Source: Guyparkeria sp. WRN-7
GTDB lineage: Bacteria > Pseudomonadota > Gammaproteobacteria > Halothiobacillales > Halothiobacillaceae
DNA length: 64,000 nucleotides
NCBI RefSeq assembly: GCF_001641825.1
Contig: NZ_LRFH01000017.1
Location: 46,620-110,619 of the forward strand
Direction: 5' to 3'
The position numbers and the translations under genes were made by a program. The notes beneath the pieces are model-generated. The model saw nothing but the letters and a program-made list of their open reading frames with translations. It ran no database searches and was not told the DNA's origin. Shown piece after piece: positions 1-9,653 of the stretch. Within the stretch, counting starts at the first letter, position 1, and every line of letters starts with the position of its first letter.

Positions 1-28
1 CGGTATCGACCTTGGTAAAAACCGACAT
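1..28 (-). CDS. thrB: Probable homoserine kinase, first nine codons only
   Basis: An ATG on the minus strand at 28 opens a frame reading MSVFTKVDT and leaves the window. This resembles the N-terminus of APH-type homoserine kinases (ThrB, threonine biosynthesis), which often begin MSVFT. In Pseudomonas thrB lies close to polA, which fits this location. With nine residues visible, the call is an inference from the N-terminal motif and synteny. No clear Shine-Dalgarno sequence is seen upstream. Confidence 0.4.
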
Positions 29-70
29 GACGGTCTCGTCTGCTGTGGAAAGTTTGCTTCGGGGCCCGGG

Positions 71-790
71 TCAGAGATCGAGCAGCTTCTGCTGTTCTTC
101 CTCGGTCGCCGTGACGCCGCGGTTGCGATAGAAATCGAAGATCGCGTCCACCGCCTCCTCGGCCGTGTCGCAGAGGGTGAACAGGTCCATGTCCTCTTCG
201 GCGATGGTCTTCTCGCCGAGCAGCTGCGCCCGGAACCAGTCGATCAGGCCCTGCCAGAAGTCCGAGCCCACCAGGATGATCGGGATGCGGCGCGACTTGC
301 CGGTCTGCACCAGCGTGAGGATCTCGGCCAGCTCGTCGAGCGTGCCGAAACCGCCCGGCATGACCACGTAGGCCGATGCGTGCTTGACGAACATCACCTT
401 GCGGGCGAAGAAGTGCTGGAAATGCAGCGACACGTCCTGGTAGGCGTTGTCCTTCTGCTCGTGGGGCAGGGCGATGTTCAGGCCGACGCTGGGCGCGCCG
501 CCGGCCTGGGCACCCTTGTTGGCCGCCTCCATGATCCCCGGCCCACCGCCGGAGATGACCGAGAAACCGGCATTGGACAGCTTCTCGGCCACCTCGACGG
601 TCAAGCCGTACCAGGGGTTGTCCTCGTTGTAGCGCGCCGAGCCGAAGATGCTGACCGCCGGCTCGATGCTTGCGAGGGTCTCGTAGCCGTGGACGAACTC
701 GGCCATGATCTGGAAGACCTTCCACGATTCCTGGGAAAGTCGCTGCTGCTGATCCAGCCGGGTCGGGTGATTGGGTAGCTTTCTGCTCAT
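71..790 (-). CDS. LOG family (TIGR00730) Rossmann-fold protein
   Basis: The product (239 aa from the chosen start) carries the LOG-family signature PGGFGTLDE around the middle of the chain, preceded by a glycine-rich SGGGPGIMEAAN segment. Both belong to the nucleotide-binding fold of cytokinin riboside 5'-monophosphate phosphoribohydrolase-like proteins and pyrimidine/purine nucleotide N-glycosidases. The frame stays open upstream to 943, but that extension is low-complexity and lies in the divergent promoter region of polA. The ATG at 790 (MSRKLPNHP) is therefore preferred. The true substrate is not predictable from sequence. It reads away from polA, with about 180 bp of shared upstream DNA. 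Confidence 0.85.
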   Translation of the reverse strand: MSRKLPNHPTRLDQQQRLSQESWKVFQIMAEFVHGYETLASIEPAVSIFGSARYNEDNPWYGLTVEVAEKLSNAGFSVISGGGPGIMEAANKGAQAGGAPSVGLNIALPHEQKDNAYQDVSLHFQHFFARKVMFVKHASAYVVMPGGFGTLDELAEILTLVQTGKSRRIPIILVGSDFWQGLIDWFRAQLLGEKTIAEEDMDLFTLCDTAEEAVDAIFDFYRNRGVTATEEEQQKLLDL

Positions 791-972
791 GGACGGAGGC
801 TGTTGGCGATCGGGTTCGAACCGGGTCGGGTCGGCCGACGACAGGCCGGCCTGTGGCATAGTATCGGCATCCAAGGACACCGCCTGCGCGAGTTCCGTCG
901 ATGCGCCGAAAGCCGCGTCCGGGCTCGCGGCCGGCCATCCCAACCCACGGTTTCAAAGGGGCAAATCCTACC

Positions 973-3687
973 ATGTCCGATCGCAACGGACCCGTGATTC
1001 TCGTCGACGGCAGTTCCTTCCTGTTCCGCGCCTTCCACGCCCTGCCGCCGCTCAACGCGCCCGACGGTACGCCCACCGGCGCGATGCACGGCGTGATCAA
1101 CATGCTGTTGAAGATGCGTCGCGAGGCCGATCCCAGCCACATGGCAGTGGTCTTCGACGCCCCGGGCAAGACCTTTCGTGACGACATCTACCCCGAGTAC
1201 AAGGCCCACCGGCCGCCGTTGCCGGACGATCTGCGGGTGCAGATCGAGCCGGTCCATGCCCTGGTGCGTGCCCTGGGTTTCCCGCTGCTGTGCGTCGAGG
1301 GAGTGGAGGCCGACGACGTGATCGGCACCCTGATGCACGAGGCGCGCGAGAACGACGAGGAGGTGATCGTCGCCACCGCGGACAAGGATTTCGCCCAGCT
1401 GGTCGCCCCGAGCGTGACGCTGGTCAACACCATGAGCAACAAGACCACCGACGTCGCGGCGGTCGAGGAAAAGTACGGCATCAGCCCGGCGCAGTTCATC
1501 GACTTCCTCGCGCTGGTGGGCGACAAGGTCGACAACATTCCTGGCGTGCCCGGCTGCGGGCCGAAGACGGCCACCAAGTGGATCAACCAGTACGGCTCGC
1601 TCGACGAGATCATCGCCCATGCCGAGGAGATCAAGGGCAAGGTCGGGCAATCGCTGCGTGATTCGCTCGAATTCCTGCCCACCAGTCGCGAACTGGTCAC
1701 GATCCGCACCGATTGCGAACTGCCGGTCAAGCTCAATGATCTGGTGATCGAGGCCCCGGACGTGCAGACCGGATTGGCCATGGCCGACCGTTACGGCCTG
1801 AATACCTTGCGGCGCTGGTTCGGCGAGCAGGGGCTTGCCGAGGGCGAATCACCTGCGGAAATCGCCGAGCGTCCCGAGGTCGACTACCGCACGGTGAGCG
1901 ACATGGCGGCGCTGGACGAGTGGATCGAGAAGATCGAGGCGGCCCCGCGTGTCGCCTTCGATACCGAGACCAACTCGCTCGAGCCGATGCAGATGGCGGT
2001 CGTGGGCCTGTCGTTCGCTGTCGAGCCGCACGAGGCGATCTATGTGCCGCTGGCTCACGTCGATGCGCATGGCGAGCGGGTCGAGCCGCAACTGGACCGT
2101 GAGGCCGTGTTCGCCCGCCTCAAGCCGTGGCTCGAGGACGATCGCCCCACCAAGATCCTGCAGAACGCCAAGTTCGACATGCACGCACTGGCGAATCACG
2201 GCATTACGCTGCGCGGGCTGGTCGACGACAGCATGCTCGAGTCCTACGTGCTCGACCCGACCGCCTCGCGCCACGACATGGACACGCTGGCCGCCCGCGA
2301 GCTGTCGCACCAGACCACCACCTTCGAGGAGATCGCCGGCAAGGGCGCCAAGCAGCTGACCTTCGACCAGATCGAACTCGATGTCGCCTCGCCGTATGCC
2401 GCCGAGGATGCGGACATCACTCTGCAGCTGGCCGACCGGTTGCGGGCGAAGCTCGCCCAGGAGTCGTCCCTCATGTCGGTCTACGAGGAGATCGAGCGGC
2501 CGCTGGTATCGGTCCTGTTCTCGATGGAGCGCGCCGGTGTCGCAATCGACAGCGAGGAACTGGCGCGCCAGGGCGAGGCGATAGGAGAGCGGATTACGGC
2601 AATCGAATCGCAAGCGCACGAGATCGTCGGCGAGGCGTTCAATCTCGGTTCGACCAAGCAGTTGAAGGCGATCCTGTTCGAGCGCATGGGTCTGCCGGTG
2701 AAGGTCAAGACGCCCAAGGGCGAACCGTCGACCAACGAGGAGGCGCTCTCGGCGCTGGTGGAGGATCACCCGCTCGCGCAACTGATCCTCGACTACCGCG
2801 GCCTGACCAAACTCAAGAGCACCTACATCGACCGGCTGCCCGAGCGCATCGATCCGACCACCGGGCGTGTGCACAGCATGTTCCACCAGGCGGTCACTGC
2901 CACCGGCCGCTTGTCGTCATCGAACCCCAACCTGCAGAACATCCCGATACGGACCGAGGAGGGGCGGCGGATCCGCAAGGCGTTCGTCGCCTCGCCCGGT
3001 CACAAGCTGATCTCGGCGGACTACTCGCAGATCGAGTTGCGCATCATGGCGCACCTGTCCGGCGACGAGGGCCTGCTGACGGCCTTCGCACACGGCGAGG
3101 ACATCCATCGGGCAACCGCCCGCGAGGTGTTCGCCGACGGGGGCGAGGTCAGCGACGAGCAGCGCCGCGCGGCCAAGGCGATCAACTTTGGTCTGATCTA
3201 CGGCATGTCCGCTTTCGGTCTGGCGCGCCAGATCGGCGTGGGGCGTACCGAGGCGCAGGACTACATCGATCGCTACTTTGCCCGTTATCCCGGCGTGGCC
3301 CGCTACATGGACGAGACGCGCAAGCGGGCCCACGAGCGCGGCTATGTCGAGACAGTCTTCGGTCGGCGTCTGTATCTGCCGGAGCTCAAGAGCCGCAACG
3401 GCCAGCGTCGACAGTATGCCGAGCGAACGGCGATCAACGCGCCCATGCAGGGCACGGCCGCGGACATCATCAAGCGGGCGATGCTCGCGCTGCAGGAACA
3501 GGTGGTCGACGCTGGCAAGGCCCGTATGATCATCCAGGTGCATGACGAACTGATCTTCGAGGTGCCGGCCGAGGAGGCCGAAACGCTGGCTCGGGAGATC
3601 GAACGGACCATGATCGCGGCCGCCGACCTGCGGGTGGCGCTGGAAGTGGGCATCGGTATCGGCACGAGCTGGGACGAGGCGCACTAA
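973..3687 (+). CDS. polA: DNA polymerase I
   Basis: Repair and Okazaki-fragment polymerase of 904 aa, near the usual family length. The order is the N-terminal 5' nuclease domain (about 1-290), the 3'-5' exonuclease domain (about 310-500) and the family A polymerase domain (about 530-904). The exonuclease DxE motif is intact (DTETNS near residue 330), so proofreading is likely retained. Polymerase motif A (DYSQIELR, Asp at about 683), motif B (KAINFGLIYG) and motif C (HDE, 857-859) are all present. The open frame begins at 901, but MSDRNGPVILVDGSSFLF matches the family N-terminus, so ATG 973 is chosen. A hairpin terminator follows 30 bp downstream. Confidence 0.97.
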   Translation: MSDRNGPVILVDGSSFLFRAFHALPPLNAPDGTPTGAMHGVINMLLKMRREADPSHMAVVFDAPGKTFRDDIYPEYKAHRPPLPDDLRVQIEPVHALVRALGFPLLCVEGVEADDVIGTLMHEARENDEEVIVATADKDFAQLVAPSVTLVNTMSNKTTDVAAVEEKYGISPAQFIDFLALVGDKVDNIPGVPGCGPKTATKWINQYGSLDEIIAHAEEIKGKVGQSLRDSLEFLPTSRELVTIRTDCELPVKLNDLVIEAPDVQTGLAMADRYGLNTLRRWFGEQGLAEGESPAEIAERPEVDYRTVSDMAALDEWIEKIEAAPRVAFDTETNSLEPMQMAVVGLSFAVEPHEAIYVPLAHVDAHGERVEPQLDREAVFARLKPWLEDDRPTKILQNAKFDMHALANHGITLRGLVDDSMLESYVLDPTASRHDMDTLAARELSHQTTTFEEIAGKGAKQLTFDQIELDVASPYAAEDADITLQLADRLRAKLAQESSLMSVYEEIERPLVSVLFSMERAGVAIDSEELARQGEAIGERITAIESQAHEIVGEAFNLGSTKQLKAILFERMGLPVKVKTPKGEPSTNEEALSALVEDHPLAQLILDYRGLTKLKSTYIDRLPERIDPTTGRVHSMFHQAVTATGRLSSSNPNLQNIPIRTEEGRRIRKAFVASPGHKLISADYSQIELRIMAHLSGDEGLLTAFAHGEDIHRATAREVFADGGEVSDEQRRAAKAINFGLIYGMSAFGLARQIGVGRTEAQDYIDRYFARYPGVARYMDETRKRAHERGYVETVFGRRLYLPELKSRNGQRRQYAERTAINAPMQGTAADIIKRAMLALQEQVVDAGKARMIIQVHDELIFEVPAEEAETLAREIERTMIAAADLRVALEVGIGIGTSWDEAH

Positions 3688-3716
3688 GAACGGTTCGCCC
3701 AAGCGTTGCCCAAAAA

Positions 3717-3755
3717 GAAAAGCCCGCCTGGATGCCGTCCGGGCGGGCTTTCTTC
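3717..3755. terminator. Bidirectional intrinsic terminator between polA and the EAL gene
   Basis: The stem AGCCCGCC (3721-3728) pairs with GGCGGGCT (3742-3749) and is extended by A-T pairs. An A-rich tract precedes it (3712-3720) and a T-rich tract follows. It lies between the convergent ends of polA and the minus-strand gene ending at 3796, so it can serve both. Confidence 0.85.
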
Positions 3756-3795
3756 GTCAAGGGGGCGGCTGGCCCGGGAGAGGGCGGCGGGTCGC

Positions 3796-6372
3796 CTATT
3801 CGGTTTTTCGGCTCGGCTGGACCTCCGGTACCGGGTAGTGAGGTGCCTTGCCGTGCATGAATTCGCCGTCCCAGTAGTCCTCGTCGAAGGGTCGGGAGAA
3901 GACGAAGCCCTGGATCTGCAGGCGGCTGCCGAACTTGCGCAGCTCGACCAGTTGCTGCGGTGTCTCCACGCCCTCGATCACCACCTCGAACTCGAGCTTC
4001 TCGGCCATGGCGAGGATGGAGCCCAGGAGCTTGCGGGCGTCCTCGCTGCGTACGATCTCGTCGACGAACTGCTTGTCGACCTTGAGCTTGGAGATCGGCA
4101 GGTTGTTGAGGTAGGCGAGTGAGGAGTGTCCCGTCCCGAAGTCGTCGATTGCGATCGAGAAGCCCTGCATGGCCAGCGAGTGCAGCTGTTCGGCCAGCAG
4201 GGTCGGGTCCGAGCCGAAGTCACTCTCGGTGATTTCGAGAACGACCGAGGAGGTCGGCAGGTTGGCCTTGCGGGCGATTTCGACCAGGCGCTCGCCGATC
4301 CGGTCGAGCAGCAACAGCTGCGGCGGCATGTTGATCGAGATGCTGAATTCCTGGCCTGCCTGGCGCTGCCAGTCGGCGATACGGCGGCAAGCGTTGTTCA
4401 GGGCCCACTCGGTGAACTCGCCGATGAGGTTGTGTTCCTCGGCCAGCGGGATGAATTCGGCCGGCGAGATCCAGTCACCACGATAGCGCCAGCGCATCAG
4501 GGCCTCGAAGCCCAGCAGGGCACCGCTGGCCAGGGATACCTGCGGCTGGTAGTGCACGCGCATCTCGCGGTTGCCCAGTGCCTTGCCCAGCGCCTGGGTG
4601 AGTTCGAAGCGGCGCTCCGCGGCCTGGGTATGCCCCTCGGCGTGACCGACGATGCGATTGCCACCTTCGCTCTTGGCCTGCGAGAGCCCGTTGTCGGTGA
4701 TCCGCAGCAATTCCTCGGCCGTCTTGCCTTCGGCCGGGTAGTGGGCGGAGGACACGCTGGCGCGGATGTCGAGACGGTAGCCGGCCAGCTCGACCCGTTT
4801 GGTGACGTGGTTGTGGGCCGCCTCCATGGCGACATCCACCCGCTCCTCGAGCGTGGCGGAGTCGTCGGCGAATACCAGGAAGGCGAACTCGTCGCCGTCG
4901 ATGCGCGCCAGCTGCGAGCGCGGTTCGGTGATCTCGGCCAGTCGGTCGCCCATCACCCGCAGGATGCGGTCGCCGAAGCGCCGCCCCAGTGCTTCGTTGA
5001 AGGCCGTGAAGCCATCCAGGCCGATGGAGACCAGGGCGAACGGCTGGTCGGGTTCGGTGCGGATCAGCATGTCGACCTGCTGGACGAAATAGCCCCGGTT
5101 GAGCCGGTCGGTGACTCGATCGAGCCGGGCCAGGGCGAGGATCTCGCGCTCACGGGCGCGGATTTCGGTGTGATCGTTGATCACCACGATGACGTGGCCG
5201 CGACCTTCGCGCGGTTCACCGACAAGGCGGATCGATACCAGGGCAATCAGGGGCTTGTCGTCGTCATCTCGCGTGAACTCGATCTCGCTGCGCCATTCGC
5301 CCTTTTCCAGGACATGCTTCCAGATCGGCGCGATCACCTTGCCGGGCTGGTGCAGCAGGATCTCCAGCAGCGGTCGCTCGGAGAGCTGCTGGGTGGTCAT
5401 GGCGAGCAGCTTCTCGGCCGCGGGATTCGAGCGGGTGACGTAGCCGTGGATGTCGGTAACCAGAACGGCCTCCTGGACCTCGTCGAAGACCGACGCGGTC
5501 AGCGCCAGGGAGCCCTCGGCACGGCGACGGCTGAGGGCTTCCTTGTCGTGCTTCTTGAGCATCGCCTGGAGCTGTTCGCGCGAATTCGACAGGCTGACCA
5601 GTGAGCTGCGGAACTGCTGCACGGCGCGCGCGATGCGACCCAGCTGGTCGCGACGCTTCTGCTGCGAGCCGGCGGAGGCCTGCTTGCCGGCGACGATCCG
5701 CTCGGTGATATCGGCCAGCTGGCGGATCTGGCGGTTGGTCAGCCAGAGGACCACCATCAACAGCAAGGCCTGCAGCCCGACGAACGCTATCAGTACCAGT
5801 TGATAGTTGCCGGTGACTGCGGCATTGGCGCCACGAATCGCCCGCATGGTGGTTTCCAGCTCCTGGTTTGCCGCCTCGATCAGTTCACCGAAACCCGCGC
5901 TCATGATGCGGGCGCGCTGATCGGCAAGCCGTGCCTGGATGCGCGCCACCTCGGCACGATCCGCGGAGGGAACGTTCTGACTGGCCTCGACCAGTGCGTC
6001 GGCCTGGGACTCGATCGCGTCGGCCAGGCGATTCACCGCGCCGGGGTGATTGTCCCGAAGTGGTGCCAGCGAGACGCTGCCGCGAACGGTCGTAGCGATC
6101 TGGTTGAGCTCGCTGCGCAGTTCGGTGACATCGTGCCGGCCGCCCGGCTGGAAGCCGGCGACGGTTCGTTCGACCTTGGCGGCGACACTGGCGTAGTCAG
6201 CGCGGATCTGCTCGATCGACTTCTGGGTGTCGACGAAGCCGCGGCTCGCTTCGGCAAAGGTCTCGACGTTCGACTGGGCAAGATTGCCGAGATAGAACAC
6301 CAGCCCGGCACTCAGGGCCAGCTGCAGGAAGATGAAAAGCAGAAACTGTAGCGGCAGGGGGAGCAGTCGCAT
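3796..6372 (-). CDS. Membrane-bound PAS/degenerate GGDEF/EAL cyclic-di-GMP phosphodiesterase
   Basis: 858 aa. Two membrane segments (about 8-28 and 190-212) bracket a periplasmic region. A HAMP-like/coiled linker, a PAS domain (about 290-400), a GGDEF domain (about 415-575) and an EAL domain (about 590-830) follow. The GGDEF signature reads DGDEF (492-496), losing the first glycine, so cyclase activity is doubtful. The EAL residues look complete: E623 in FEAL, N681, E713, D743/D744 in DDFGTG, K764, E800 and a QGF motif. The likely role is c-di-GMP hydrolysis, with the degenerate GGDEF perhaps acting as a GTP sensor (inference). Its start faces the 3' end of the HIT gene upstream. Confidence 0.92.
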   Translation of the reverse strand: MRLLPLPLQFLLFIFLQLALSAGLVFYLGNLAQSNVETFAEASRGFVDTQKSIEQIRADYASVAAKVERTVAGFQPGGRHDVTELRSELNQIATTVRGSVSLAPLRDNHPGAVNRLADAIESQADALVEASQNVPSADRAEVARIQARLADQRARIMSAGFGELIEAANQELETTMRAIRGANAAVTGNYQLVLIAFVGLQALLLMVVLWLTNRQIRQLADITERIVAGKQASAGSQQKRRDQLGRIARAVQQFRSSLVSLSNSREQLQAMLKKHDKEALSRRRAEGSLALTASVFDEVQEAVLVTDIHGYVTRSNPAAEKLLAMTTQQLSERPLLEILLHQPGKVIAPIWKHVLEKGEWRSEIEFTRDDDDKPLIALVSIRLVGEPREGRGHVIVVINDHTEIRAREREILALARLDRVTDRLNRGYFVQQVDMLIRTEPDQPFALVSIGLDGFTAFNEALGRRFGDRILRVMGDRLAEITEPRSQLARIDGDEFAFLVFADDSATLEERVDVAMEAAHNHVTKRVELAGYRLDIRASVSSAHYPAEGKTAEELLRITDNGLSQAKSEGGNRIVGHAEGHTQAAERRFELTQALGKALGNREMRVHYQPQVSLASGALLGFEALMRWRYRGDWISPAEFIPLAEEHNLIGEFTEWALNNACRRIADWQRQAGQEFSISINMPPQLLLLDRIGERLVEIARKANLPTSSVVLEITESDFGSDPTLLAEQLHSLAMQGFSIAIDDFGTGHSSLAYLNNLPISKLKVDKQFVDEIVRSEDARKLLGSILAMAEKLEFEVVIEGVETPQQLVELRKFGSRLQIQGFVFSRPFDEDYWDGEFMHGKAPHYPVPEVQPSRKTE

Positions 6373-6450
6373 GCGGGTCGTCCTGGTTCCGTGGTCTATC
6401 GCAATCCGTTGTACCGGTCCGGGTGCGGACCGACGAGCACCAGCGTTCGA

Positions 6451-6912
6451 CTATGCGGTGCGCTCAAAGTTTCGCGCAAGGCGTGCGGCGAGTCCAGCCG
6501 CTATCGGCTGGATCCGCCCGAGCAGATCGAGCGGCTGGAGCGGTTCCCGCTCGCCCGCGCCCCAGACCACGCCCGGCCAGGCCGCATCGTCGCGGAAACG
6601 TGCCACACAGTGTACGTGAAGCTGTGGCACGAGGTTGCCGATGGCGCCGACATTGATGCGTTCCGGCTGGTAGAGCGCCTCGAGTGTGCGGCTGGCCGCG
6701 TCCAGGGCGGCGAGGGTGTGCTCGCGCCAGGACGGCGGCAACTCGTGCAGTTGCTCGGCATGTTCGAGCATGGGGACGATCAGCAGCCAGACAAAACGGC
6801 GGTCGTTGATCAGGCGAAATTGTAGGCCGTTGTGGGCGATGACCGGGAAACTGTCGGCCTTCAGGCGCGGATGCAGTTCCCAGCCCGGATCGGGGACGAG
6901 AGGCGTGCTCAC
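6451..6912 (-). CDS. HIT domain (histidine triad) family protein
   Basis: 153 aa. The C-terminal half holds QLHVHCVARFRDD, the HIT active-site region of a proteobacterial subfamily in which the first triad histidine is replaced by glutamine; the central, nucleophilic histidine remains. HIT proteins hydrolyse or transfer nucleoside monophosphates. The start is a GTG at 6912 that overlaps the motB stop by four bases (GTGA), so it is translationally coupled as the last gene of the motA-motB-HIT transcript. The substrate is unknown. Confidence 0.85.
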   Translation of the reverse strand: MSTPLVPDPGWELHPRLKADSFPVIAHNGLQFRLINDRRFVWLLIVPMLEHAEQLHELPPSWREHTLAALDAASRTLEALYQPERINVGAIGNLVPQLHVHCVARFRDDAAWPGVVWGAGEREPLQPLDLLGRIQPIAAGLAARLARNFERTA

Positions 6913-7838
6913 GGTGCGTTCTCCTTGCTCGCGGGCAGTTCGAGGACCAGATCGACCCGACGGTTCTCGGCTCGGCCGGCGGCGCTATCGTTGCTCGCGA
7001 TCGGCTGGGTATCGGCCAGGCCGACGGCGTGCAGTCGCTGCGGGCGGATGCCTGCGTCGATCAGTTGCCGGACGACCGCAGCCGCTCGTGCGGCGGAGAG
7101 CTCCCAGTTGGAGGGGTAGCGCCAGGTATCGATCGGTCGGTTGTCCGTATGCCCCTCGACCGTGATGCGGTAGTCACTGCCGACCAGCCGGCGGGCGAGC
7201 CCGCCCAGCAGTGATTCCCCGGCACCGGAGAGGCTTGCCTCGCCGGTAGGGAAAAGGATGTTGTCCTTGACGCGCAGCTGTACCCGGTCGGCGATGGTCG
7301 AGACCTCGACGCTTTCCCCCATGTCCGCGAAACGACCGGCCAGTCTCTGCGCGCGGTCGCCGTCGTTGGAGCCGCCCATGTCTTCGCCAGTGGCGCGCGC
7401 GGCGTCCTCGTTCGATTCTCCCAGCATCCGGTCGGTCCGGTCGCCAATCAGGGCAGTGCCGCTGGCGGTACGGGCGTCGGGATAGGGTCGGTTGCCACCG
7501 GTCACGGCATTCGGCGGGTCCATCTGTCCACTGGAGTCGCTGGCCGCCGGCCGATCGGTATTGGCGGGATGGTCGACCTGGGCCCCGCTGCCCGGGGCGA
7601 TCGGGTTCTCGGCCTTCTGCTGGTAGGCATAGGCGGCCAGCAACACGAACAGTGTCAGGAGCAGGGTCATCAGATCGACCATGGTCAACAACCAGTAGGA
7701 CTGGTCGTCTTCGACCTGGCGGACGTCCGGCTCCCAGCCTTCGCTCCAGGGGCGGCCCGATTCGCGCGCTGCCGCGGCTACGCGAGCCTCCTGAAGCTCG
7801 ATGTCATGCGGGCTCGGATCGGCGTTGACCGTGGTCAT
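6909..7838 (-). CDS. motB: Flagellar motor stator protein MotB/PomB-like (OmpA family)
   Basis: 309 aa. One transmembrane segment (about 48-70) contains the conserved ion-binding aspartate in the context MVDLMTLLL (D55). A long low-complexity linker and a C-terminal OmpA/peptidoglycan-binding domain (TVEGHTDNRP, NWELSAARA, NRRVDLVL) follow. Partner of the MotA-type protein encoded upstream, with a four-base ATGA overlap. The pair would form the peptidoglycan-anchored stator. Whether protons or sodium drive it cannot be told from this sequence. Confidence 0.9.
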   Translation of the reverse strand: MTTVNADPSPHDIELQEARVAAAARESGRPWSEGWEPDVRQVEDDQSYWLLTMVDLMTLLLTLFVLLAAYAYQQKAENPIAPGSGAQVDHPANTDRPAASDSSGQMDPPNAVTGGNRPYPDARTASGTALIGDRTDRMLGESNEDAARATGEDMGGSNDGDRAQRLAGRFADMGESVEVSTIADRVQLRVKDNILFPTGEASLSGAGESLLGGLARRLVGSDYRITVEGHTDNRPIDTWRYPSNWELSAARAAAVVRQLIDAGIRPQRLHAVGLADTQPIASNDSAAGRAENRRVDLVLELPASKENAP

Positions 7839-8674
7839 TCGCTGGCCCGCCTGGGTCGATGTCGTGGCGAGGCCGGCCGCGAGTTGCGCTCGTGACGGCG
7901 ATCGCCGTCACGCAATTCGTCTTCGCTCTGGGCGAGGAACGAGCTCAAGGTCTCGCGGATGAAGGCGGGCGAGCGCTCTTCCTGCATCAGGAGCACGCCC
8001 TCGACCATCATGTTCATCAGCATCACGCGTTGCTCGGTACGCCGCTCGAGCTTGAGGGCGATCGGCTTGAAGAACATGTTCGACAGCAGGATGCCGTAGA
8101 GCGTCGTGATCAGTGCCAGAGCCATGTTGGTGCCGATGGCGCCGAACTGGTCGGCATCCATCGCGCTCAACATGTTGATCAGGCCGAGCAGGGTGCCCAG
8201 CATGCCGAACGCCGGGGCGAAGGTCGCCATGGTGCGGAAGATCTGCGCCTCGGCGCGTTCGCGGGCCCGCATGCGGGAGATGCGCCACTGCATCAGGGTG
8301 ATCAGATCCTCGCTGGAGGCCCCGTCGAGCACCATCTGCATGCCGGAGCGGAGAAAGGGGTTCTTGATCCGGTTGAGCTTTTCGTCGGCGCGATTGATCT
8401 GGCCCTGAAACTTGAGCTTGGCGACCTCGACCAGCTCGTTGATGTCACGCTCGGCGTACAGGCGTTCGTTCTTCAGCACGATGCCGAAGACGCGGAAGAC
8501 CCGCAGCAACTCGTGCAGGGGGTAACTCACCAGGGTGGCCGCGACCGTGCCGCCGACCACGAGCAGAAGGCCCGGCAGATTGAGAAAGTTCGCCGGGTCT
8601 TCCGCCGACAGGCCGATGGCACCGACGACGATGGCCAGGCCGATGAACATGCCGAGTAGCGTACTGGGATTCAC
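7835..8674 (-). CDS. motA: Flagellar motor stator protein MotA/PomA-like
   Basis: 279 aa with four predicted membrane segments: two near the N-terminus (about 5-25 and 32-52), two after a cytoplasmic loop. The conserved prolines of the channel segments are seen in FAPAFGMLGTLLG and in NMFFKPIALK. The cytoplasmic loop carries charged residues that in MotA contact FliG. It is the first gene of the motA-motB-HIT operon. No other flagellar genes are in the window, so this stator may be a stand-alone second set. Confidence 0.92.
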   Translation of the reverse strand: MNPSTLLGMFIGLAIVVGAIGLSAEDPANFLNLPGLLLVVGGTVAATLVSYPLHELLRVFRVFGIVLKNERLYAERDINELVEVAKLKFQGQINRADEKLNRIKNPFLRSGMQMVLDGASSEDLITLMQWRISRMRARERAEAQIFRTMATFAPAFGMLGTLLGLINMLSAMDADQFGAIGTNMALALITTLYGILLSNMFFKPIALKLERRTEQRVMLMNMMVEGVLLMQEERSPAFIRETLSSFLAQSEDELRDGDRRHERNSRPASPRHRPRRASE

Positions 8675-8822
8675 GGGTCAGAAGTCCTCGGGATCAGAAG
8701 GCTCGCAATGGAAACGATAGCATTAGCAGCCTGGGGCGGAATGGCGTTGCTTAGCCATTATCATCGGCCGGAGAGAGGCATTCTTGATAGGGGCCCGGTT
8801 CGGATTGGAGGACGGAAACGCC

Positions 8823-9638
8823 ATGGAGTTGATCGATACCCATTGTCACCTGGAGGCAGCCGCCTTTCGTGACGATCTGGCCGCCGTGATCCAGCATGCC
8901 GTCGAGCACGGCGTTAATGGCATGGTCGCCGTGGGCGTCTCCCCGGCCGACTTTGCCGCTCAGCGTCGGGCGGTGACCGGGGCGCGTCGGGAGGGGCTTT
9001 CGGCCTGGGCGGCGTTCGGCACGCACCCGTGGTGGGCAGAGCGCGTGGACGCGAATGCGGCGATCTCGGCGCTTGAGGCCTCATGGGGCGATGATGAGCG
9101 CCCGGTGGCTGTTGGCGAGATCGGTCTGGACTTCGCGCGCGACGACATTGATGCCGAACGGCAGAACGCGTTGTTTACCGCCCAGCTCGACTGGGCGGCC
9201 GAGCGGGACCTGCCCGTGATCCTCCACGAGCGCAAATCCGCCGACCGGTTGCTGTACTGGCTCCGGCGACGGCAACACGCCGGTGGGGTGGTGCATGGCT
9301 TCACCGGGTCGCGTCAGCAGGCTGAGCAGTTCATCGAACAGGGGTTATTCATTGGTGTGGGCGGGGCGATCACGCATCCCGGCGCACACCGCATGCATCG
9401 GATGATGCGAGAACTGCCGCTCGAGGCGCTGGTGCTGGAGACCGATGCGCCCAATCAGCCCGGTCACGCCCACCGAGGCGAGTGCAATATGCCCGGTTAC
9501 CTGCCCGAGAACCTGAGCGCGCTGGCCTCTCTGCGCGGTCTGGACAGGGACGAACTGGGCGAAACGATTGAGCGCAATGTCGAGCGGCTGTTCAAGGGTC
9601 GACTTCGCTACAATGCCGTCGACCGACCATTCACTTAA
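8823..9638 (+). CDS. tatD: TatD family metal-dependent hydrolase
   Basis: 271 aa TIM-barrel amidohydrolase-type nuclease. The metal ligands are in place: DTHCHLE (HxH) at the N-terminus, the glutamate in VGEIGLDF, histidines in ILHERK and VVHGFTGS, and the aspartate in LVLETDAPNQ. TatD proteins are 3'-5' DNA exonucleases or D-aminoacyl-tRNA deacylase-like enzymes. The open frame starts at 8784, but ATG 8823 places the HxH motif correctly and follows a GGAGGA ribosome-binding site. The next gene, tcdA, begins 16 bp downstream. Confidence 0.93.
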   Translation: MELIDTHCHLEAAAFRDDLAAVIQHAVEHGVNGMVAVGVSPADFAAQRRAVTGARREGLSAWAAFGTHPWWAERVDANAAISALEASWGDDERPVAVGEIGLDFARDDIDAERQNALFTAQLDWAAERDLPVILHERKSADRLLYWLRRRQHAGGVVHGFTGSRQQAEQFIEQGLFIGVGGAITHPGAHRMHRMMRELPLEALVLETDAPNQPGHAHRGECNMPGYLPENLSALASLRGLDRDELGETIERNVERLFKGRLRYNAVDRPFT

Positions 9639-9653
9639 TCGGACCGAGATCGC

